Below the pieces are notes generated by a model. That model did no database searches. It was not told where the DNA came from and was given only the letters and a program-made list of their open reading frames with translations. A stretch of 64,000 nt of DNA, taken from Miscanthus floridulus. Taxonomy: Eukaryota > Streptophyta > Magnoliopsida > Poales > Poaceae. The translations under genes and the position numbers were made by a program. Below, in pieces: positions 1-13,300 of this stretch; the first letter of the stretch is position 1; the number at the start of each line of letters is the position of its first letter. The DNA lies in contig NC_089598.1 in the NCBI RefSeq assembly GCF_019320115.1, positions 32,011,983 to 32,075,982 of the forward strand. The letters are read 5' to 3'.

Positions 1-93
1 TGGGTTTATATAAGTGAGAGTATGCGCGTGTCAACGTGTTAAGCAGGGACAGCCGTACTTGATCTTGTATAAATTCGGCGGTTCTATCACAGC

Positions 94-105
94 TGGTATC
101 AGAGC
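94..105 (+). promoter_or_regulatory. Primer binding site of element A (tRNA-Met type)
   Basis: TGGTATCAGAGC begins two bases after the 5' LTR end. It is the standard initiator tRNA-Met primer site of plant Ty3/gypsy elements. Confidence 0.9.
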
Positions 106-3100
106 GAGATTAAGCATAATACTGTCAGGTACATAGTTTTAAATGCCAAGTTTTGGTTTTAAAAAGTCTATTTTAACTAAAACTTTAGCTACAGGCAAAT
201 TTGTCAAAACTTATTTGCAAAACTATGCTAGCGACATCCTCCTTTATGCCCAGTTAAGGACTATTAGGTGGCTATCTAAGTACTAACTGTGGGGGTTTAC
301 TTCTTGCAATTTTTACTTTCGTCGTCCATACGACGTGCTATTGTATGGATGCCGTTCACTTGAATGGTAATGTATGGATCAATTGCCTCTACGCCCAGGT
401 AAGTGTGAGCTGTGAGAGCATGACCATCCAACTATCGGTCTAGGGGAGAGTTAGCTATGGTTACTGGAATATTTACATGTTACACACATGTATATATGAA
501 GGTACTTAATTGTGGGTATATCTGTCGGGTAGCTATGGATACCAAAGTATATATATCTAGGGATGTATATATGGAGAGTATCTTAGTTTACCGCTTTCAT
601 TGTGTGCTTATTTATCTCTTGTGGGGATGGGCTGCAATGAATTTGCCTACAGGTATGCTAACCACGAATGCGTAGATTGAATGTAGCTGACGACTAGCTA
701 TATATCGAGAGAGTACGTGTTATGCCACCGACATAGAACGTGATTGCCACCTTAGGCTGGCAATTTTGTAAGGACGAATAGGACGAGCATGCATCATGAT
801 TGTGTTTATGCATAAATATGCTTCCCTCACCTTGTTCTAATACTAAGTAACTTGTGGTCCATGTGTGGTTACTATCTTCCCTGTGTGAAGCTAGATTAAA
901 TGCCTTGTTCCATGCCGCTTGAATAGCTGTGCTTGAAGATAGTGTGTGATTAGCTTCGCCTTATATGTTTGCTATCAAAGGAAATAAATGATAACAATGC
1001 TTTACCACCATGTTTTGCATGATATGTGTAGCAATGTTGTTGTAGGTGACTACTTGTTAGGTGCGAGCTTTGTGCTTAGTAATAGTCGCTTAAGCTAATT
1101 AGATTGAGTATTTTGAAATGCTTGCTTAAGACCATGATGTAGGTGTGGATGCTCATAATCTAGGTAGTGCCGTAGTTGTCATCCTTTTGTCCTCTGAAGC
1201 ATATGAGTGTTGAAGAGCGCTATCCTAGAACAATGTCCAAGTTTTGGTAATCTCATGGTTGTCATTTTCAATTAAGTTCTCTCTTAGCAGCCTGAGCCTG
1301 TACACGTGGTTGCTAGCCGTGAACGTTGCGCTACGAAGACCTTTATCCATGTCTTTGCTTGACCTTAGGCCCAAGTTTAGTTCCCTTGAATGCTTGCATA
1401 TGTCATGGTTGTCCCACTCTTGTGTGGAAGGACCTTGCTCCGAAATCCTTGTCGAACTTCATTGCTCCTTCTCCTCCTGATGATCTGGTGCAACTCTAAT
1501 CGCTATCTACCCTGGCTTTGGAACCTTTTCCTCGCAGATCATGTCGTTGTTTTATCAACGGAATCCCTAGTCAGTGCCTTGGCTTTGCCCCTTGAATCTA
1601 GTTTATTTTGCCTCCGATCCTTTCAAGTCCCTAGATGTTTATCGATCTTAATCTCATGTTAATCTTTATCTGGTAATCACTTTAGTGGACACAAGGCGTA
1701 TATGGAACTTTAGCAAGAGTCTCCTACTTAGTTGCCTTCGGTAATTAGGCTATGCTCTCTCGCGCTGTGTTTTAATCTTTGGACCCCCTGCTTATTGACT
1801 CCTAACCTTGTGACTACCTTTGTCTGCTATACCTCCTTCGCATAGCGCTTGCTCCTATGCAACCCAATTTGTGCCATGTGAGATTTCTTGTGGGTTGTAT
1901 GTTCAGTAATGGTGCCACGATTAGTGATCTACGGTGCTGCGATGAAACCGGGTGCCTCCTGTGGGTGCACACACAAGGCTATGCTGCTCAGCATGCGCTG
2001 GTATGGAGGATTCTAGTCACGATCCATTATAGAACTACACCAATATGTTATTCTCACGTGTGCTCTTCCTTGGTCATCTCTCCTTATCATGGTAGAAGAT
2101 CTGTATGTTGAATCAGATGCAATAGGACTTCCTTCTGGAGTTGTCCAATGGTTAAACTTTGAAGAACAGGTCACTGACATGAACCTAACAGACTACAAGA
2201 GGTAGTATACAAGTGACTCTACTTAACGGTCCCTGTAATGATGTCAGTCATCTAGTAAGCAACTTATGTCCTTCTCATTGGATCAGAAAGGCACACAACA
2301 CTTAATGTTGGACAAGTTATTAGTCAGATAATAATCGAACGTCACATTATGATTATGACCTGGCTATCCAAGTCTTGATCATTATGTGCATGCGGATTGC
2401 ACAGTTGAGATCAACCATCTCTAGTGTGACCCCTTGCCTGCTGACTTCGATGGCGACCATCTGTTATGCATCAATCACAACTATTGTTGGCGAGAGTGCA
2501 GATTTAGAACTTTTAGTGTTGAGAGACAACTGATTTGTTACCAGTAGGAAAGTTAGTCTTCAGTTAGGTAACGACTATTTGGTAACTATGAAGGCCAGAT
2601 CTCACAGAACAATGTTGATCAAGGAAATAGCAAACCTGGCCCCGCAATGCAAGTGCTACTTCTTCTACAAATGTGCTATCAAGTCAATTCCATCTTGGAC
2701 AATCACGTATATAGTGTAAGATGTTGTATCAGCTAAGTGAAGAACTAGAGAAAGCGTATCCCTAGTTTTGATCAGCATCATTGTGCCCCTAGGTACCACA
2801 AACGGATTTGTTCGAGGCTCTATTGGGTGAGGTGCCAGAGAATAGTCAGAAACGGTTCCTTATCTATATAGGGATGCCCTTCCTATGGAGTAATGCTTTG
2901 TGCCCTGGGAAAATAGCCCACAAGTCCAAAGTTTGTGCATCGTCGAGTTGGTGTCTAAATCAATGGTTGAGGTTGTTTCCTAAGAGGCATGTAAGGAAAA
3001 TCCTAGCCTCCATCCTTAGCGAGAAAGCTACCGCGGTTATAAAGAGAAGAACGAGAAATCTGTCCAGATTTTAGGGTACAAAACCAAACATCTTCAAGTC

Positions 3101-4699
3101 AACGATTAGTTACTCAAACGTGGTTGGAATGGCCTCAAATTTTGGTGACCTCATTCCTCACTTAGGACAGGTCGATGCCTCAAGTTTGTTGGAGTATTGG
3201 TTGAGTAAAACATCGGATTTGAGAGATATCTTGTCGGCTCGGTTTGCTACCATTTCATAACAGAGCAGTTTTGGTAGATGAATTGTTTGGATGGTCAACG
3301 GTGTTCGATTGAGTTGATTCTTGGTGAGTAGTTAGAAGACCCATGGATCTACATGACCACCAAATTTTGTGCATATTGGAGCAGTAGTTTGTGAGATATG
3401 AATAGAAAACAAAAGGGTACAGAATCTATAATTTCGCTGCGACTGCGATCATCATTTGCGTTAGACGGTTGTGTTTGTCATTCATGCCAAGAAATTACAA
3501 CTTGTAGGTGTATTGCTGTTAGACAACCCTCCATACCCTTGAGAATACTAATTGCACCCCTATGTGCCTTGCTTTTGCCCTCTTAGATCAGCAATGCGTG
3601 AGCAGTCAAGGTGTTCTAGAAGCCAAATTGTGCCCTTGCAATTCGAAAGTAATTGGAAAGGTGTCAAACCATAGATTTTTGGATTATGGTTTTCGAGATA
3701 TTGATTGGCCTAAGAATGGAAGCCTCGACGTCAAATATAGTTTAAGAAGGCTGGTTTTGCTATGATACAAGTCAACCCAACTTGCTGTGCAACTGCACCA
3801 CTAAGGCAAATTGTACTCAACCTGCTTGGTAGTGAACTAGTCCCTAGTTTTGTGATTACTTGCAACTTGTGTTGTCCTCCAAGCCTCGCTAACATCCTTC
3901 TGCGTCAATGGTTCTCCAATGCTGACATGCCTTTGGTATCTTATATGTGTTTTTACCCAAGAGGTTGCATCAGATTCCACCCAGATCACTGTTGCAACTT
4001 GGATCCAAAGGCTCCCTAAGGAATGATCATTGAGAACGTTGAGCCGACAGAGTCAGCTACTACGTTTACCACTCACTCAGCAGACTCAGACCATACAATA
4101 TTGTTATCAGAGAAAGAGCACTACACACATGGAACATTATGTAGCCCTCCATCAGTTGACATCTGAGTGATTGCACTGCTACAACCAGTTTGGATATTGG
4201 TTAACTAGCTTCTCATACCCTCAAAGGATGTTTACCCTGTCTATGATCACATTCTTTACGAAAAGTTGTGCTCAAGCCACTTTTGTAGAGAACTACTTTT
4301 CAAACCTTGGGAACAAATATAGCACCGTTGCAAGGAATATCCGTAAATAGGCTGCGGTCTAGTGCAAAGTCCATATGGTCTGTGCTATATCCACTTGGGA
4401 AGTAGATGCTACAAGTATTTAGTCTACATTTGTATCGCTCTTCGTACATCAAGGACGAAGTACGTAGGATATTGCTATCTTGGATTCCTCCCAAAGTAAC
4501 AATACTTCATGAAGACCAACGAAGGAAATTCTTCAGACAAAACTTACTACAAAGGACAAGTATCAGAAAGTGTCTTGACTAAATTAGCCTCTCTTATGCT
4601 TGAAGCTAGGTAGCCTAAAGCTATGGCTGATATTGGAAACTAGTAGCATGTCTCTCTTCCATAAAAGTCTTTCGTCCTGAATCTTGGGACGCGATTCCT
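106..4699 (+). other. Non-coding interior of element A
   Basis: This 4.6-kb stretch has no open frame longer than about 90 codons and no motif of Gag, protease, RT, RNase H or integrase that I can recognise in any frame. Base composition is balanced and no tandem repeat stands out. The last 30 bases, before the polypurine tract, keep the degenerate TCTTGGGACGCGATTC signature that marks the end of pol in related elements. The interior therefore probably derives from a coding chromovirus whose pol has been lost or eroded. Confidence 0.7.
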
Positions 4700-4714
4700 T
4701 TAAGGGGGGAGGGC
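4700..4714 (+). promoter_or_regulatory. Polypurine tract of element A
   Basis: TTAAGGGGGGAGGGC lies immediately before the 3' LTR start. It is the plus-strand primer position and is preceded by the conserved TCTTGGGACGCGATT stem-like sequence. Confidence 0.85.
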
Positions 4715-7700
4715 TGTAACACCCCAGGTGTTTGCCACCAGTTAAGCAATGGGTTTGAGCTCAAACATGGCATGTTAAGTGATGATGAAGATGGCAAGGT
4801 CAAACCTATGGAAATGAGCCCCAACCTAAACTTAGATATTGCACCCTTGCTTTACATATAGGCCCTTTTCAAGATATATGCTTGGCTGGTGTTATTGGAA
4901 TATCTTCATGTGTCTCACATCAATACCCATCTATATTGATATATGGAAAAGTTTCGTAAAGTTTGGAATCAAGAGGTCACATGAAATGACGAGTTATGTC
5001 CTTGCTTGAATTATTTTATAAAGTGAATGGAATTCTCGATCGTCAACCAAATCTTACAATCATGCCCAAATGACTATAGATGAACTCTACAACAAAAGTC
5101 ATGAAAGGTTCATGTTGAGCAAATGCCAAGAAAATGCTTCAATGGATCATGAAGGATAATTTAAGCTTTATCGTGACCCTACTTTGGTCTAAGTAGAACT
5201 ATAGCTTCTGCACCTGTTTTAAAGTTGGACACTAAATAAAAGTTGAAGCTCATGTTAGGTAGAAGAAACTTTGTTTTTGGAGTATACCATGGATCAGCTC
5301 GGAACTAAGTCTAGCAGTGGCTCAAAGTTGGAACCTGCTACTGATTTCAGCACTTAGAAATATTCTAAGTCTAGAAATTCATCGCCATCGGCATTGACGT
5401 CTCGCGTTCTCCAAATTTCGTTAAGCAACTTGACTTGACCCCAAAATGGAAGTTGGAGCTAAGTTCATGGAGAAGGGCATGTAAAAAGAGGGCACCAGTT
5501 TGACCTCGTTTTCACCATCAATTTGAACGTTTGCTTGTCGCTGTCAATACGCTGACACTAGCAGTTTGTGGCTTAATTACCCGCTGTTGAAGAGCTCTAA
5601 TGACCATGCAGCCTTAATAAAAGTTGGAGAGTAATCAGAGTTGAGCAAACTTCATTTTTGGCCCACTGTCTGATTCGGCCCGGAAGCGGCCCAAATCGGC
5701 TCCCCACGCCGCCCTCACCGATGCCCGCCACGTGCTCGGGGAATTGCCTGAACGACGACGCGTGTTGTGGACGTGGCCGCCATGCGCCCTTGCTCACTAC
5801 CGCGTGGTCTACCTCCACGGCCATGCCCTGAGCCTGCTCGTCAATGTTGGAGCATCAGAGCGCTCGCCAAGTTTCTCTCCAGTCACAATCTCTCCCTCTC
5901 TCGCGCTGTGACGTCGTGCGCAGCCGCGTCCACCATGGCCGGCCGGCCGAGCTCTATCGCCACCGCGTTCTGCCGCTCCACCCTTCCTCGGCTAGAGCCA
6001 TGAGCCTTAGTGCCCTCGCCTTCACCTGCCGTGCACGTCAAACCCCTTAGCCACCTCCCTCCCACGCCTGTGCTGCTCGTCCTCGGAGCCACTGCCGTTG
6101 CCGCCGCTGGCTACCGTGGCCGCACCGCCACAAGCTGCCTCGGGCCGAGCTGGGCAGCCCTATGGGTGCGCGTGGGCCCCCTAGTCCTCCCCGCCACTCC
6201 ACCGCCGCCTTCGACGACCACGGCCGCCGGAACCATGAGCCGGCCGCTCCCCTGCGCTGCCGTCCAGAGGTGGAAGAAGATGGACCTCGCGCGGCAATAA
6301 GGGAAAAGGCAGGGGGTTATGTGAAGAACTAGTGACTGATGTGAATAGTACTCATAAGGACCTCTTCGCTGTCGTTTGATTTATATTTTCCGCAGGGTCC
6401 TCGATGCAAGATTTAAATTTCATTTCTCTGTTTTTTTTCAGATTTGAATGCTCCACTTTGAAAATTCATAGTAATTCATACAAAAATAGTAAAATAGAAA
6501 ATAAGGACTTTTTCGAATCCTTGTAAAATTGTCTATGCAGTAGATCTATAATGTGGCATGTTTTAGTTTAAATATTTTGCTGTAAAAATATATCTATGCA
6601 GCTAGGTTCTTGATACTTGTCATGTCTTGTCTTTTTCATAACTGCAGTTTTTATGCTCAAATAAATGTGAAATTTTTGTGAAGTGCTACTAAGGTGATAG
6701 TTGATGTCTGGTAAAAATTTCAGGGGTTTATGATTTATATTTTAAGAGTTATAAAAATAACAAATTCCCTATGTTGCTTTGCTCCTATTCTGAATAGTCC
6801 TGCATGTTTGAATTAATTGGCTCAGTTAAGTTATGAATCATGACTTTATGATAATACATGAGTGGTAGTACTTTTATTAAGCTTTTCAAAAAGCTAAATA
6901 TCATGATTTTTGGTTAAGTAGATCTTGAGTTATGCTTATTTAAATCTCTGTGGCTGTTTCTGCCCAAACCCAGAGAGGGTTTCCTTGTTCTTACTGTGAG
7001 GCCTTCTTAATAGTAGAATTAGCTTGAGGTGTTTACAACAAAGTTGTTTAGAATTTTACAAGATTTCTAAAAAGTCTAGAACCACATTTATTGGACATAT
7101 ATAACTCCATTTATATCTATTTAAAGTGGCATGTCAGTTTCTGTCTATGTTTTGGACAGAGATGCAATTATTGGATTAATTAACCCTTCTAACTGTAGAA
7201 TCATCTTAATATGAGAATAAGAAAGTTGTAGGTAACTTCCTAAGCATTTCAAAAAGTTATGGTTCATGTTTGTTGGAGGTCTAGAACTCCAGTTATGCTT
7301 CTCTGAAGTTTCTATCAGTTTTCTGTACCACTGCTGTTGGGCTGCATTTGTAGTTTTGCTTGTGCAATCATTTTCGTGGTGTAAATGATGTTTTCTATGG
7401 TTGAAGTGAATACAAAAGTTGTAGAAAATTTCATAATCTTGCTTGTGTTCAAATTGTAAGACCATAGGCCTGATAGTTTAGGAGTTGCATGACTTTTAAG
7501 TCTTCTATCAGGTTTTGATTGTATTCTGAGCAGATCTGAAAGATGCTAGTGTTTGATCTAGTTAGGATTTGAATCACATCTAGATGATAATAAGAAAGTT
7601 GTAGATAACTCACTTAAACATCTTGTGTTAAATTTTCCTGGCATTTGGCCAAATATTTTGTGAGTTATGCCTGTTTAAAGTTGGGTTACAGAATTGATTA

Positions 7701-9774
7701 CTCTCTGTCTTGTTTAGACCAGTTTCTGTAAATGGGTATATTTGACTTAGTTAACTAGAGAATCACGCTAATATGATTAAAGATGAATTATAGAAAATTT
7801 CATAAGATTTCCAGAATGTCTTGTTGCATGGCTATTGGATTTGTATAACTCTAGTTATGATCCAAACATGAAGCTGTTGTTCCAGTCCAGAAATAGACAT
7901 ATGCTAGTTGTGGTTGTTTACTCCATGTGTTGCTAAGTGTGGCTTATGTCCTTGTTGATGGTCAAGTTATGATACTTGTGACCTTATTAAACTTGTGTCA
8001 TGCTTGATGTGCTTGCTCTCTATAGTTAGTTGTGTGATGTTAGTCAATTAGCTATTGGTGTCTATGTCTTACATAATCTTGTGTTACCATTCATCACAAT
8101 CCTACACATGCATCTTGCATCTCATTTAGGTACGCTAGATGAACCACGTGAAGGATGTGATGTGGAGCCAAACTCGAAGATTTGGTTTGGTGAATCTATC
8201 CCGAAGATGGAAGGACTAAGCAAGTGCTAGGACCAGAGATATCACCAAGTCGGTGCAAGCTAACTGAACTGACTTGTGTCGGATCCCAGGCAAGCCCCGG
8301 AGCATTCTAAGTCTCCTATTTTATAAAAGCAATTCTTGCTATATATATGAGTTTATATATTGTTGCATTAAGTTGTAGGAGTTGATTAAAAACCGTTGAT
8401 GCATTTATTACTATCCTTGCCTACCTTATTACCTTTTTACCTTGTTAGGTCGGGATCAAATAACTGCTTAGCCTTGCTTAGACCGGTAGCGATCGGTGAT
8501 TTTGTCACCGACATTTATAGGTGGTTCCTGGAAGAATTTAGCTATGGAAAGAATGATATCCTAGAATTAACCATGTGTGATGGATAATTGATGACCGGAC
8601 GGGAAAAAGTTGGAGGCAACTAGATAGGGTTCTGGGGTGCTATTAGTTTTCCGTCTGTGTCGATTAAGGACCGATCGTTGCTTGTCCCTCTTGTCATGTT
8701 GAACGCATGCCTCACATTTAGCTAGCCGAATAAAGTACCTTTCGACCGTGAAGCTAGTGACACTATTCAAACCAGGATAAACTCGGATTGGCAGACTGGT
8801 GCTGAAGGGGGTATGACGGGGACACGAAGAGTGAGCCCAAGGTGCGTCCTGGCTGTCGGGCGGTCCCTGGGTAGTGCGGTCCCTGACTGTTATCCCACGG
8901 CTACTTGGAAAGTGTCATTGGTGATCTGTAGCTCACTTGATCGGTGAGTGTGGTTTGTGTGAGGAACAAATCACCAGCTGGTTAGGAATCGATTCGAATT
9001 GCCATCGCTCCTGGATAGTGAGCACTTGACTCGAGCTACAGCATCGTAGTAATTATGATGGAACACTAATGGTTATCTGGATGGTATGGGATATGCTAAA
9101 TCTAAGTTGGTAACTGGAGGTTATTGGTTAATCAAGTGATTGCTATAGTATAGGTGCTTACCTAGATGGATAGGTCATAATAAAGATGATGCAAAGTACT
9201 TAAAATGGTTTCTTCATGATAGCTTATGCTTTTCGCAAATGAGTCAGCTAGCCCACTAAAGAAAGCCTTGCATAATCCTTGGTGTCGCTTTATTTTGGTT
9301 TAAGACGGGTAAGTCTAGCTGAGTACATTCGAGTACTCAGGGTTTATCCCACCATGTTGCAGGTGAAGTTCTTGGCCTGCTGAAGATGGTGGCTAACCGC
9401 CGGTGGGCTCGGTGACTCTATATTTATTCTCATCTATATGCTTTTATCTGAGGATGTCACTTATGCTAGCAACGTATTTGGAACTTATATTAATGTAATC
9501 ATTTGAAAGTTATGTTGTTTTCACTAATCGGTTTTGAAACCCCAAACTTGTACTATTAATTGTGAACTCATTGTAATATTATTTCCGCTGCAACTCTGCG
9601 TATGTGATGTGTATTTGCTTAATCACGCGATCTTGGTTGTGATGTTGATTTACCGAGGTCCTGCGTGACACTCAGCGGACTACCGGGTTTATATAAGTGA
9701 GAGTATACGCGTGTCAACGTGTTAAGCGGGGATAGCCGTACTTGGTCTTGTATAAATTGGGCGGTTCTGTCACA
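4715..9774 (+). repeat. 3' LTR of element A (5,060 bp)
   Basis: It begins TGTAACACCCCAGG and ends TTCTGTCACA, the same end as bases 1-91. A GC-rich core (about 5680-6290) is followed by AT-rich DNA with many short ORFs that look fortuitous. About 430 bp before the end there is an 8-bp stem hairpin (9319-9340) followed by ATGTTGCAGGTG, which resembles a 3' splice site. The same arrangement occurs in the LTRs of X, B, C and the solo LTR at 56242. No TATA box was assigned with confidence. Confidence 0.88.
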
Positions 9775-9990
9775 GCAGCCATTGATGGAATAAAGATGAA
9801 GTCGAGCCTTGGAGCTTCGCATTGTTTTAAACTTAGTTCTTAATGATGCTTATGTCATCTTAGTATGAGATACTTTATATTTTGAACAAATGTTCTTGAG
9901 TTTGGAGTTTATGAATACATCAAATTTATTCCATTATGATTTATCTTATTAATTGGCAGAGATTTATTTCCTGTGATATGAGTTTCCTTA
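9775..9990. other. Sequence between element A and solo LTR D, probably Copia remnant
   Basis: About 200 bp of AT-rich DNA with no ORF. Once solo LTR D and one copy of its CCTTA duplication are removed, this stretch is continuous with 41240 onward, where a decayed Copia pol can be read. It is therefore probably the upstream part of that Copia element. I could not read protein homology in it directly. Confidence 0.45.
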
Positions 9991-10314
9991 TGTAGCACCT
10001 GGTTTTAAGAACCAAAACTAGGTACATCCCATATGTGTGCCCAAGAATTCAATTCACACATATAGTTATAAATGAAGGGGTAATATCAAAGACAATGCTT
10101 TTAATACATAGCGCACAAATATTTGTTATAAAATACATAGTCTTACTTTATAGTATATAATATAACTCTATTCTTCTGGCGAGGCCTCCAACACCACAGG
10201 AATCGTCAACTGGTTGATCACAAGCCTAACACCTCTTGGAAAACTCCACTGAAGAACCTCCATCTGGTACCCATATGGGATTTTGCCAAAGTATTGAAAT
10301 GAAACAAGCGTATG

Positions 10315-13300
10315 TGTGGCAGAACCGCCTAATCTAATGCCTCCCAGGAGTGCTCGTCTTCTATTAGACACTAAGCACTTAAGGGAGAACACCAAATTAC
10401 TCGGTTCCATCGGGCACACCCTAGGGGAGAACCTGAAAATCCATATTTTTCCATTAGGATCACAAATGAGAGAATACAGCTTACATCATTCTTAACCATT
10501 TCTTACACCACTTTTAATACAACATTAGAGTACAATATTTATTATTATAACAGTGGAATGTAATCATATTATCAGAGTTATGAACAATTTAATTGAACAA
10601 TGGAATATAAACATGTGATCAGAATTACAGCAGAAATAAATATCTATTCGTGACATGATGAAGTATTGATATATAAACTACGATAATAGATTATGAAACT
10701 TTTATTTATAAAAGCATTTGGTGAGAGTTATAAATAACAACTATGATCGCAGCGTAAAAGAGTCATTGCTGAGCCCACCAGGAGGTATCCACACACAAGG
10801 GTCAGCTCTAGCATCCACCTGTCACCTACAACAGGGGGAATAAAACCCTGAGTACTCAATTGTACTCAGCAAGACTTACCCGACAGGAGAAAAGAAAAGA
10901 CTCCAAGGATATGCAAGGCTATCTGGCTTATGGGTTTATTGCATTTACAGGAAGCATTACTAAGCATGCATCCTTATATTCGATTTTTATTAATAGCCAC
11001 ATTGGTTTATTAACTAACCATTCTATGTAAGCACCTGTGCTACTTTTAAGCAGGTGGTAAGCAATCAAATTTCCTTTTTCCATCTTCCATCTTTCATCTT
11101 TAGTTCTTACTACGGTGCTAGGCAAGAAACAAGCTGTACCGGATTGCCCGGCGATTCATGAATCAATGACCTCAGCTGGGTACCCCGAAAACACACGCCC
11201 CGCTTGTACCCAAGGCACAAGCAAGACCAACCCATCACCCTCCTGTCCTGGGATCCTAGGTCCCTGTCCAAACTGGGACTCCAAGCCCCCGCCCCTGAGT
11301 TCCGAACTCAGTGCGGTGCAAGGACCTCCTCCACCAAAAAAACCCTAACAGTCGGTTCGAAAAGAGCCGGAACCCACGACAAGAGAGCAACAAGTCTTCC
11401 AAGCGCCCATACCCAAGTATGTGCTCGGGATAATAAGTCTGTGACTTGCCTCGATGGCTTATGCAACGATCGGTCCTTAACCAACACAGCTAGGGAAAGC
11501 AGTGTAACTAAGCTATGCCCCGCATTCATGGCGACACAACCTCTTACATCCACCAATACCCAAACCATATCCCCGCCCAGTCACTATTTTCCTTTCCACC
11601 ATTTATATTTTCCAAGTGATAATAATGCAGTAATATATTTCCTATATCTCGCGAGTGACAGGCAATCACTCGACTTCTACCGGAGTCCTATAGCATAGCA
11701 TTCTACATGATCCTATCATACTAGTAAGACTCATAGGATAAAGATATATATACAAGTGAGTTTCATTCAACTTCTTAAAATTTAATGCACAAATATAATT
11801 TAAACTGCAGAAAAGTAGGGGTTATGCACCGGGGCTTGCCTGGGTAAAATATAACCAAAAGTTAGTATTTGCATCTTCAGATCATCCACATCATCCGAAT
11901 AGAAAGCCCATCGCATCATCTCCTGGAGAGAATACCATCACACCATCTGTAGATTCCCACTCATCCTTCACTTGATCCGTTGATCCATCATCGTACCTAT
12001 ATGATATGCAATACGATGCAATACAAAGACGTAATTAATCGACTGCAATCGTGACTCGTAAAATACGATTTACGCCTCTCAAGTTAACGGGCTAGTTCTA
12101 ACGACGACCGTACCTAGTCTACATATACACGTTGTCGGATAAGATGTTATTTCCCAATAATTATTTTAGTTATATAAACCAAGGTTGTTTCTTTATTCTA
12201 TTCTATCAATTTAATCTTTATTTGCAATAGAACATCATTATCTATCTAGCAAACTAATTATTCTAGAGCTACAAAATTATAGTGAGCAGCTAATATTGCT
12301 AGGAACCTACCGTAAAAATTTCAGATCCAATACTATTACCAATTTATCACAACAATTCCTATAAATTTATATTTTTACAATATTAAGTATCCCAAATTAA
12401 TTATATAGCTCCTAAGAATATTATCCAACTATGTGAACAAATTATACTAGCAGGTAGATCATGATTTTAGGAGCCTAACAAAATTGGTTTCACTATTTTT
12501 GGACACCCACACAATTTTATATTGATTTTACAAGTTTGTTTCCGAAACTAATTAACACTTGCTTTATAAAACTTAATGGCCAGCGGCAACCTATTTGGCC
12601 CAGTGGCCCAAGGCGGAAATCCGCTCATACGTGGCCCAGGCGCGATGCCAGTCCAGCAGCGTGGTAGATCGGCCCAACGGGCGCGCGAGCGGCCTAGGCG
12701 CGCAGGCACAAGCCGGACCCGGTGGCACGGACGCGAGCGCGGCCCAACAAGGCTACGCTAGTAGGTCGGCCCAGCGGACGTGACACGTGGCCCAACTCGG
12801 GAATGGGCGCGAGCAGCCTAGACGGACGCGTGGCGCGCACGGCCCAGCAAACTGGAAGTCCGATCTAGCTTGGGTGGGCCACTGATCCATGAGCGGAAAC
12901 AGGCCGGCACAGGAGGGAGGCTCTAGAGCAGAGCATAGGCAGGGCGCCGACGATGTGACCATGGCCGCGCACGGCGGCGAGGCACCGGCCTGGCTCCACC
13001 CCAATAGCGAACGCACGGGCTCGAATGGTCGAGGTGGAGCTGCTACTAGTCAAGCTAGGGATGGGGCACTCCGAGCCGAACTGGCCACGGACACATCCAT
13101 GGCGGCGTCCAAGGAAGGACTGCGCGTGGCGGCCAACGACGAAAATGGCACGCATGTGCGCACCGTTGAACTAATGGCTTTTGATCCACGTCAAAGCTCT
13201 CTAGGACCTCCTCAAAGCGCTAGGGATTTAAGGAATTTGAGGGATATACCTTGTGTACGACGAATTTGGACCGAAAGGGATGCGGTCATGGCAACGGTGC

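Larger units (their letters stand above)
1..9774 (+). mobile_element. LTR retrotransposon A, LARD-like, 5' LTR cut by window edge
   Basis: Bases 1-91 match the last 91 bases of the LTR ending at 9774 with a few differences; both end in a CACA tract. They are followed directly by a tRNA-Met-type primer binding site. The 3' LTR starts at 4715 with TGTAACACCCC, just after a purine tract. The 3' LTR is 5,060 bp and the interior 4,623 bp. Neither gag nor pol can be read in the interior: open frames are all under 100 codons and I recognise no protease, RT or integrase motif. A very long LTR with a non-coding interior is the definition of a LARD, a non-autonomous element mobilised by a coding partner. 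LTR ends, PBS and the sequence before the polypurine tract resemble those of the chromoviruses in this window. The left target-site duplicate lies outside the window. A heavily decayed autonomous copy is the alternative. Confidence 0.85.
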
